NCBI GenBank assembly: GCA_028703735.1
Contig: JAQVMI010000165.1
Span: 1-5,098 of the forward strand
Length of the DNA stretch: 5,098 bases
From: Candidatus Cloacimonadota bacterium
GTDB lineage: Bacteria; Cloacimonadota; Cloacimonadia; Cloacimonadales; Cloacimonadaceae
Direction of reading: 5' to 3'
Positions 1 to 5,098 of this stretch are shown here, piece after piece. Below the pieces are notes generated by a model. That model made no database searches. It had not been told where the DNA came from and was given only the letters and a program-made list of their open reading frames with translations. The position numbers were made by a program, and so were the translations under genes. Numbering within the stretch: the stretch's first letter is position 1; each line of letters begins with the position of its first letter.

Positions 1-3000
1 CTGAGTGGGATAGATAGAATACTCAGTGGTAAATGACCATACAGGTAAAGCATATTCTTGGGAGCAAGAGCCCTGTGCACTTTGGGGATCAATCATCCAA
101 TAGTAAGTTGTGCCGTGGGACAGCACACCGGGATCGTAACTGGTGGAAGTTTGATATCCAATGAAATCCGGGGGATTGGTGATTCCGAAATAGACATTGT
201 AGCCGATGGGAGGGGTTCCTTCAAGATTGGGTGACCAGCTTAACTGGATGTTGGTGGGAACCGAAGTGGATAGATCTGCAGGAATAGGATCGGTTGCAAC
301 CAGAGGTAGAGGAGGTAGAGCTGTGGTGAAGCTCCAGATAACATTACCTTCTGCATCACCTGCTGCCGTATAGGGGATCACCTGCCAGTAATAAGTGGTG
401 TTAGCTGCCAGTTGGGACGTCTGGTAACTAAGCACATTGCCGAGGTCAATACTGCTAAGCAGGTTTGTGGGCGGATTATCTGTTCCCAAAGCAAGGCGAT
501 AACCAGTGGGCGATGCTCCGGCACCTGCATTCCATTCCAAAGTGGGCTGTAAAACTACATTTGTAGCACCGGAGAGAGGATTAACCGCCACTGCCGGGGT
601 GGGGAAAGGATTCGGTATTGTGGTGAATGACCAAACCGGCAGGGTGTGTTCCGAAGAGCTGTATCCGCTTATATTATGTGGATCAATCATCCAATAGTAA
701 GTTGTGCTATAGTCTAAAGTCCCTGTATTGAAAGAATTTCCTGTTTGGCTACCAATAAGCGGAGGTGGATTAGTGGAACCAAAATACACATTGTAGCTAT
801 CAGGCTCAGTTCCTTGGGTATCTGCTTCCCAACTGAGGGATGGCGTTATAGACTGATTAATTGCCAGATTAGCAGGTAGAGGATTGATTGCCACATTTGG
901 CACAGGAGGCAGCTCAGTGACAAAGCTCCAGACTGCATTGTTTTCGGCATTGCCAGCAAGCGTGTAAGGAACTACTTTCCAGTAATAGGTGGTGTTATAG
1001 TCTAAAGAGTTGCGGCTAAGTATTGCATCCCTTTCCGTCTTAGCAAGGCTTCCAGTTAACCTATCTGCTGCATATAGTTGTCTTCCGCTTCCGAGAGAAT
1101 AGCTGGTTACATCACCCAGATCAGTTCCGTTTATCACATTCGTGGGTAGATTATCCGTGCCCAGATAGAGTTTGTAGCCCAATGGAGCAAAGCCCATTCC
1201 GGCAGTCCAGTTCAGGCTGGGATTTATCGCTATACCTGTGGCACCGGAAGCTGGAGAAACCAGAACAGCAGCTTCGGGAAGTGGATTGTGGGTGGTGAAT
1301 GACCATACAGGTAAGGTGTTTAGCGACGAAGCCAAGCCATAGCTGTTGACAGGATCAACCATCCAGTAATAGCTTTGGTTCAATGCCAAAGTCCCGGGAT
1401 TGTAGGTTGTTGCAGTTTGATTTCCGATTAACGATGGTGGATTGGATGTCCCAAAATAGACGTTGTAGGATGTAGGTGCAATCCCACCTATGTTTCTGCT
1501 CCAGCTTAGGGTAACATCAGTAAGCTGCTCTGTGGCAAGATCAGCGGGACTGGGAGTGGTGGCTGGCAAGGGTGGGAAGCCAAAGGGCGTATAATCACCT
1601 TCGTAGGCACCAATATCCGGAGTGATGCTATGTCTGGTTTGGCCGTCAAAATCGGTTTCGTAGCCAGCAATTGGCACTGCTCTGCTTTCGGCGTAGGTGG
1701 CAATGCTGGGGTTGATGTGTAGATCAACGATTCCGGTGGTGCTGGCAAAGGGGACGTCCTCGGTGTAGGAGTTTTGCTCCGCAGGAGATACACTTGCCTG
1801 GTAAGATGCTAATGTTGGGTAATTCACTCCGTTTAAACATCCAATCATGTAGCGGTAAGGAGCACTGGTGCTGATAACGCCTGCATGATAAATGTTGTTA
1901 TTTGATGTAGCAACAATAACGCCTGTGTTGTCACTTTTCCAAACGGCGACTGTGCGTCCATTTGTGCCAGCAGTGCTTTTGTTCACTATGCTGTTGTTAC
2001 GATAGTCGAAGGTGCCAGTTCCCAATAGCAGCCCGGCGGAAGAAAAATTGGTGCCTGTCCCACTGGAATTCAACAATATGGAATTGTAGTAAATCTTATA
2101 GATTTGCTGCTGAGAGTATCCGGATGCTTCTATGGCAGCAAGGTTCGGTTGTTGGAAAGTACTATTGCTTCCAAGGGTAGATAAACTATGGATGATATTG
2201 TTATAGATTTGGGAATTATTGCTTGCAATAATACCTCTCACTTTGGTGTCGGGTGAAGTTCCATGCAGGTTCGAAATCAGGTTGTTGTGGCAGATGGATG
2301 ATCCATAACTTTGTCTGATTCCGTATATTTGGGCTACTTCTCCATTAAGGTTTTCAATCACATTGCATGAGATTTCTGAGACAGCTGTTGATACCTCTAT
2401 CCCTTTTACTCCATTATATGTGCCGGTAAGATTGCGGATGGTATTATTACTAATCACGCTTGGAACTGTGGATGATGTATTCAGGTAGATACCCACTGTG
2501 GATTGTCCACTCCAGCCGGAGATTGTGTTTCCGCTATATATACTGGCTCCGTTCCGGTTAGAACTAAGGTACATGCCATAAACCATTGTTCCTGAAAGAT
2601 CAGAGAATGTGTTATTTGTTACTGTTTCTGTGCCCGCTGCATTGCCACTGCTGTAGTAACCGTATAGGTAACTGAAATAAGTGCGATTCCCGATATCGAG
2701 CGTGGAATTATCCGAGACAATTCGGATAGGGGTGTTATTGGATAGGGATATTAAATAGCAGTATGCATAACTTTGAAAATATTCTCCGGTTCCGAAGGTG
2801 TTGCCAATATAGCTTTCCTGGGTGCCGGTGCCTGTGTTTCTGATCCAGTAAACAGAAGACGAGGAGGAACCCCCTTGAATTAGCAAGTTTATTGAGTTAT
2901 AGTTTACCGATATTTCTCCGCTTACGTTGGAAAGATTGATTCCAGATAAATGATAAATGTTATGAGTTCCCCCCCCGGCAGCATTATTAATGCTGTTGTA

Positions 3001-5098
3001 GCAGATGGCTGGATTTTTTACATATTGAACGTTGACGCCAGCTACGTCCGAACCGTAGTAATCCTCGATAACATTACCTGCTCCTTCGGCACCAATATAG
3101 TAATCTTGATCTGGATATTCGGAAGATGTAGAGCCTATTAGCAGGATGCCATAATTGGTGTTTCGGATTGTATTTCCGGTTACGGTGATAAATCTATTTT
3201 GTCCGCTGGGCTCCGTAACGCTAACCCCGCTGCTACTATCAAGGGATGTGGGGCCGTTACTGATATAGATGCCAGCAACTTTAAAACCTGATGACTTGGT
3301 CATGGTGACGGTGCTATTTTTTATGATGAGATTTTGGCAGCCATTGGTTCCGCTGGGTTTGGTAACAAAATAGCCATATTCTATGGCAGCATTGCCGGAT
3401 TTAAGGTCTATACCATCCAAAGTTAGGTAGTCACTACCTTCTATCCTGAAGATACTATCGCCATTGCCGCCCAATACTGAAGTGACAGACGAACCTACAT
3501 CATTGCGGATAATGAGGGGATTGGCACCTGTGGTGGCAGGATCTTTTTGGAAAACAACCGGGCTGGATGCACTGCCTAAATTAGAAAACACTAAGGGAGC
3601 GGATAGGGAATCCACATAACCAGCCGCGATATTTATGGTAAGTCCCCCTGTGCTTACACCAGCGTAGTTCAGCGCTGCCATGGCTTCGGAGATGCTGATG
3701 AAGTTGTTTGCCCCGATGAGATTAGAATTTATGGTTTTTACTCCGCCTAAGGCATCAATCGAGGTTTTTGCATCGGCGGTTACGCCGGTGGAATATGAGT
3801 AGTAAATAGCTCTATCAATGCTATAGTAGCTCCAGGCTTTGTAGTACACTCTTGTCCAGGGATATAGCCCGGTGTGGTTACTAAGTCCGGCAGCAGGACC
3901 CATGTAGATAATAGTTCCGCCTCCAGTAATGTCCGCCCCTACACTATAATTGCCCAAAGGAGTGCCAAAGCTGGGATAATAGCTATAAGCTACAATAATG
4001 TTGTCCCCTGCCGCATTGGGGTTGCCGCTAAGGGCAATGGTAGTAGAGTTGACAGTAGTTGCAGAGAACGCAGAGGGTTGATTGTGGCTTGCAGATAAGG
4101 TTGTAACCGCCAAGCGCAAGGGAGAGGTGGTACGATACTTGGGGGCGGCTAATCCATCCGTGTTGTAGGCGTAAACGCTAATATAGTATTGAGTAGAAGA
4201 GTTCAATCCCGCTGCCAGAAGCATAGTAGCATTGGTAGCACTAATTACTGTGGCATTACCCAAGGTTTGTCCCGCCCAATATGATGTCCCATTTACCGGA
4301 GTAACACTGGGTGTGGCAGTGGTGTGGCGAAGCACTAAAAACGCAGCGGCAACGCTGGGGGTAAATTGGATGCTGATAGAATTGTGATTGGGCACCAGGA
4401 TCAGATTCGTAGGCTGAGCAGTAGGAGCTACACAGGTGGGAGCAATGGTAAAATTCCCTTCGTCAGCACCAATATCGGGGGTAGTGGCATGCCGGGTCTG
4501 CCCATCAATATCTGTGGTAAAGCCGCTGATCGCACCTGCTTGGTTTTGCACATACGTAGGGATTGTAGGATTGATGTGCAAATCGATGTTTCCGCTGGAG
4601 CTAACAAAGGGGACATCCTCGGTAAATGACGCTTGGTCCACTGTGGCAGCCACTCCTTTGTATTCTATCAGAGTGGGACAAGGTGTGGTTCCCAGATAGG
4701 CAATCAGATTTTGGGAATCAGGCGTGCCCGCATAATAGATGTTTTTATCGGAGCTGGCACCCATGCCTGTGCTTCCGCTGGTTACTTTCCAAAAGGCTAC
4801 ACTCTTTCCCAAGCTACCAGGAGTGCTCTTGTTTACAAAGATGTTATTACGGATTCGGGAAAATGTGCCGGTAACAGCCTGGTCGGAAGTCATAGCGTGG
4901 TATAAAGCTGCCGATGAATAGCCTGCTGCTGTGCTGCTGCCATTTAGAAAAACAGTGTTGTAGTAAATATTGCCTGCCCCACTGCCACCATACTTGATAC
5001 CTGCTACGGTGGGGGTGTCAGAAGCTGCGTCCGTCTCCACAGCGGATAAGCTATGAATCATATTGTTATAGATGGACTTAAGGGTTGATCCCTCGGTC
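1..5098 (-). CDS. Giant beta-helix and fibronectin type III repeat surface protein (partial, open at both ends)
   Basis: One minus-strand frame, with codons occupying plus-strand triplets 1-3, 4-6 and so on, is open for all 1,699 codons. I translated every line of it and found no stop or frameshift. Start and stop lie outside, so signal peptide, anchor or C-terminal sorting domain cannot be seen. Domain order: end of beta-helix 1 (residues 1-223), two FN3-like domains (224-445), complete beta-helix 2 (446-1174), five alternating FN3/Ig-like repeats (1175-1691), then a linker. Known for such families: extracellular, surface-attached or secreted proteins, often adhesive or glycan-binding. The low Cys and Lys/Arg content and the richness in Ser, Thr, Asn, Gly and Tyr agree with this. 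No catalytic motif was recognised, but some beta-helices are polysaccharide lyases or hydrolases, so an enzyme role is not excluded. The architecture resembles Cloacimonadota/Bacteroidota proteins exported by type IX secretion (inference). The reading frame is near certain; the function is not. Confidence 0.95.
25..321 (-). repeat. FN3/Ig-like repeat A3
   Basis: Residues 1593-1691 (99 residues, 297 bp). The A-type signature reads TDPIPADLSTSVPTN, then IQLSWSPNLEG, GYNVYFGITNPPDFIGYQT, GTTYYWMIDPQSAQG and the exit strand ALPVWSFTT. The protein continues past it as EYSIYPTQ to the window edge. By the alternation a B-type repeat might follow, but this linker does not start like HNPLPEAAV or IPNPFPTPAV, so the array may end here instead. 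Confidence 0.8.
322..618 (-). repeat. FN3/Ig-like repeat B2
   Basis: Residues 1494-1592 (99 residues, 297 bp). The B-type signature reads VNPLSGATNVVLQPTLEW, then GYRLALGTDNPPTN, DLGNVLSY, NTTYYWQVIPYTAAGDAEGN and the exit strand VIWSFTT. This copy lacks the charged insertion of B1 and serves as the undisturbed reference for the B type. Confidence 0.8.
619..915 (-). repeat. FN3/Ig-like repeat A2
   Basis: Residues 1395-1493 (99 residues, 297 bp). The A-type signature reads INPLPANLAINQS, then SLSWEADTQG, SYNVYFGSTNPPPLIGSQTG, STTYYWMIDPHNISGY and the exit strand TLPVWSFTT. It is preceded by the hinge ELPPVPNVA. It shares a 28-bp identical stretch (680-707) with A3 (86-113). Confidence 0.8.
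916..1290 (-). repeat. FN3/Ig-like repeat B1, with inserted segment
   Basis: Residues 1270-1394 (125 residues). The B-type signature reads VSPASGATGIAINPSLNW, then LGYKLYLGTDNLPTN, DLGDVTSY, NTTYYWKVVPYTLAGNAENN and the exit strand AVWSFVT. It is 26 residues longer than B2 because of a charged insertion between the DLGDVTSY strand and the NTTYYW strand. B types differ from A types by LGTDN in place of FGTSN, the DLGxVxSY element, a PYTxAG turn and the absence of LP before VWSF. Confidence 0.8.
1009..1089 (-). other. Charged insertion of about 27 residues inside repeat B1
   Basis: Between the SY and NTTYYW landmarks B1 has 34 residues and B2 has 7, so about 81 bp are extra. The core reads RQLYAADRLTGSLAKTERDA. 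It is rich in Arg, Lys, Asp and Glu, unlike the Ser/Thr/Asn-rich surroundings. The reading frame is kept. A 6-bp inverted repeat (gctaag at 1015-1020, cttagc at 1039-1044) lies in it, and cttccg is doubled at 1082-1093 at its edge. These are weak signs of an inserted element. The exact boundaries are uncertain by several codons. It would form a loop between two strands. Confidence 0.6.
1291..1575 (-). repeat. FN3/Ig-like repeat A1
   Basis: Residues 1175-1269 (95 residues). The A-type signature reads PSPADLATEQ, then VTLSWS, SYNVYFGTSNPPSLIGNQT, NQSYYWMVDPVNSYG and the exit strand TLPVWSFTT. The SW near the start, the YNVYFG central strand, the YYW strand and a closing WSFTT fit the FN3-like fold that often follows surface domains in Bacteroidota and Cloacimonadota. 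It is four residues shorter than A2 and A3. Confidence 0.8.
1588..1764 (-). repeat. Beta-helix cap module, copy 2 (DIGAYE)
   Basis: This 59-residue block runs from TEDVPFASTTG through DLHINPSIATY and DFDGQTRH to PDIGAYEGDYT. It is the second copy of the cap at 4447-4623, and the copies lie 2,859 bp apart. It closes beta-helix 2 immediately before the alternating A/B repeats. Similarity continues upstream of both caps (VNKST, FWKV versus VWKS, NIYYAG versus NIYHAG, IYNNMIHSLS versus IYNNIIHSLS). The duplicated unit is therefore at least about 620 bp. Confidence 0.85.
2179..2613 (-). repeat. Six regular beta-helix rungs of 27-28 residues
   Basis: Inside beta-helix 2, six rungs begin NTFSDLSG, NTISGWSG, NTIRNLTG, NVIENLNG, NLISNLHG and NIIHSLST. 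The distances between the starting Asn residues are 28, 28, 27, 27 and 28. Each rung has the pattern N-x-[IF]-x-x-[LW]-x-G, a variable turn, a G-[IM] strand near position 13-17, and a strand ending one residue before the next Asn. The stacked Asn at the rung start is the Asn ladder expected of a parallel beta-helix. At DNA level the rungs have diverged, so this is old duplication or selection on structure rather than a recent tandem repeat. Confidence 0.85.
2968..2976 (-). other. Gly-Gly-Gly encoded by an 8-G run (possible slippage site)
   Basis: Eight consecutive C on the plus strand (2969-2976) are eight G in the coding strand, read GGG GGG GGA as residues 708-710 within the rung turn NNAAGGGTHN. 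It is the longest homopolymer I noticed in the window. Adding one G gives a stop at 2960-2962. Losing one G gives a stop at 2922-2924. Length variation here would therefore switch off everything downstream, including the end of beta-helix 2 and all A/B repeats. Confidence 0.55.
3763..4098 (-). other. Domain: fibronectin type III-like domain 2 (YYKAWSY type)
   Basis: Residues 334-445. It begins LSASHNQPSAFSATTVNSTT, then has IALSGNPN and a YSVGADITGGGTIIYMG segment. The late strand reads WTRVYYKAWSY and it closes with YSYSTGVTADAKT. The motif block 'GGGT-x-I-Y-x-G ... YYKAWSY ... YS-x-GVTA-x-x-T' is a recurring FN3 variant in Bacteroidota and Cloacimonadota extracellular proteins. That is family knowledge; the assignment here is by eye. 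It leads directly into the N-terminal part of beta-helix 2. Confidence 0.68.
4099..4428 (-). other. Domain: fibronectin type III-like domain 1 (inter-helix linker)
   Basis: Residues 224-333. It starts right after the beta-helix cap with APTAQPTNL, a usual FN3 entry strand. It continues with NSISIQFTPS (strand B), a central WAGQTLG segment and the classic late-strand pattern LNSSTQYYISVYAYNTDG, and it exits with LRLAVTT. The FN3 hallmarks visible are the L-x-x-x-T-x-Y-x-x-x-V-x-A-Y pattern and a terminal V-T-T. At 110 residues it is slightly longer than the usual 85-100. It probably acts as a stalk or spacer between the two helices. Confidence 0.72.
4429..5098 (-). other. Domain: C-terminal end of beta-helix 1 with DIGADE cap
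   Basis: Residues 1-223 of the visible protein. Asn-rich rungs typical of parallel beta-helix repeats come first (IYNNMIHSLSA at about 5073-5041, NIYYNTVFLNGSS, then RNNIFVNKS). They are followed by a FWKV segment and NIYYAG. The domain ends in a cap with TEDVPF, DLHINP, DIDGQTRH and PDIGADEG (4623-4447). This ending matches the 'choice-of-anchor Q' style of terminus known from extracellular beta-helix proteins, in which a DxDGxxR block precedes DIGAxE. The beginning of this helix is outside the window. The same ending recurs at the close of beta-helix 2. Confidence 0.8.
4447..4623 (-). repeat. Beta-helix cap module, copy 1 (DIGADE)
   Basis: This 59-residue block runs from TEDVPFVSSSG through DLHINPTIPTY and DIDGQTRH to PDIGADEGNFT. 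It aligns without gaps to copy 2 at 1588-1764, with 37 of 59 residues identical by my count. It closes beta-helix 1 just before the FN3 linker pair. Confidence 0.85.

Larger units (their letters stand above)
1576..3762 (-). other. Domain: complete right-handed parallel beta-helix 2
   Basis: Residues 446-1174 (729 residues). The N-terminal part (SIDALGGVKTINSN, then ANNFISISEAMAALN and GLTINIAAGYVDSL) is the usual entry of these helices: a periplasmic-type 'time to fill the series' cap followed by an amphipathic segment. DYLTLDGIDL (about 3435-3406) is the typical first-rung signature. Many short rungs follow, with stacked Asn (NTIRNTNYGI, YNSINNAAGG, YNSINLLIQG), a Tyr-rich stretch, six very regular 27-28-residue rungs (2613-2179) and a FWK/VWK-containing end. 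The helix closes with TEDVPF, DLHINP, DFDGQTRH and DIGAYEG (1764-1588). Such solenoids commonly bind or cleave polysaccharides, but no catalytic Asp/Arg cluster could be assigned. The two ends are placed to within about ten residues. Confidence 0.85.

Noticed and set aside
506..697. Plus-strand open frame of 63 codons
   Set aside because: It is antisense to the A2/B2 repeats, has no recognisable product, and is short enough to arise by chance.
1009..1089. Charged insertion as a pair of compensating frameshifts
   Set aside because: The two undisturbed flanks differ in length by whole codons and the extra DNA has no counterpart in B2, so an added segment explains it better than a shifted reading of shared DNA.
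25..1575. Possible CRISPR array or variable-number DNA tandem repeat
   Set aside because: The repeats are 285-375 bp protein-domain repeats with diverged DNA and no short identical repeats with unique spacers.
1506..1793. Minus-strand open frame of 95 codons in another frame, starting with Met and rich in Pro
   Set aside because: It lies wholly inside the long minus-strand frame and in a different phase. The long frame carries recognisable domain motifs across the same bases (TEDVPF, DIGAYE, SYNVYFG), so this is a shadow.
1962..2180. Plus-strand Cys-rich open frame of 72 codons (CQQCFCSLCCC)
   Set aside because: The Cys cluster looks like a small metal-binding protein, but it is the reverse of Ala/Asn/Ser codons in the helix repeats (NKSTAGT region) and there is no ribosome binding site or context.
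2950..4098. Plus-strand open frames at 2950-3141 and 3874-4098
   Set aside because: Both are antisense to clear beta-helix or FN3 coding sequence, without domain signatures; treated as shadows.
4366..4921. Cluster of overlapping plus-strand open frames of 60-90 codons in several phases
   Set aside because: They overlap each other in different frames, show no recognisable domain, and are antisense to the helix 1 cap and FN3 coding. This is expected by chance opposite a repeat-rich gene with few stops.

Overview
The whole window is the inside of one very large gene on the minus strand. Read from base 5097 down to base 1, there are 1,699 consecutive codons with no stop. Neither the start codon nor the stop codon lies in the window. 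The start is beyond base 5098 and the stop is before base 1. I see no second gene, RNA gene, mobile element, promoter or terminator. Residue numbers below count from the first complete codon (bases 5097-5095) as residue 1.

The product looks like a modular secreted or surface-anchored repeat protein. In N-to-C order it holds: (1) the end of a right-handed parallel beta-helix, closing with a DIGADE-type cap (residues 1-223, bases 5098-4429); (2) two fibronectin type III-like linker domains (residues 224-445, bases 4428-3763); (3) a complete second beta-helix of about 730 residues, ending in a second copy of the same cap, DIGAYE (residues 446-1174, bases 3762-1576); (4) five further FN3/Ig-like repeats that alternate between two subtypes in the order A-B-A-B-A (residues 1175-1691, bases 1575-25), the last followed by a linker that runs off the window. 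The two helix ends and the alternating repeats show that the gene grew by internal duplication. The A-B unit is 198 residues (594 bp) where it is undisturbed, and a 28-bp stretch is identical at exactly that spacing.

The composition (Ser, Thr, Asn, Gly and Tyr rich, few Cys, few Lys/Arg) and the architecture fit extracellular proteins of the Fibrobacteres-Chlorobi-Bacteroidetes group. Very similar beta-helix plus FN3 giants are typical of Candidatus Cloacimonadota (WWE1) and some Bacteroidota, usually exported by a type IX (Por) system. The lineage and export route are inferences from style only, because both ends of the protein are outside the window. GC content looks to be in the mid-40s percent by eye; I did not compute it. 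No catalytic motif was recognised, so adhesion, scaffolding or glycan binding is more plausible than a defined enzyme activity.

The points most worth a second look are the A/B super-repeat, a charged insertion of about 27 residues inside one repeat, and an 8-G homopolymer in the coding strand whose slippage in either direction would truncate the protein.
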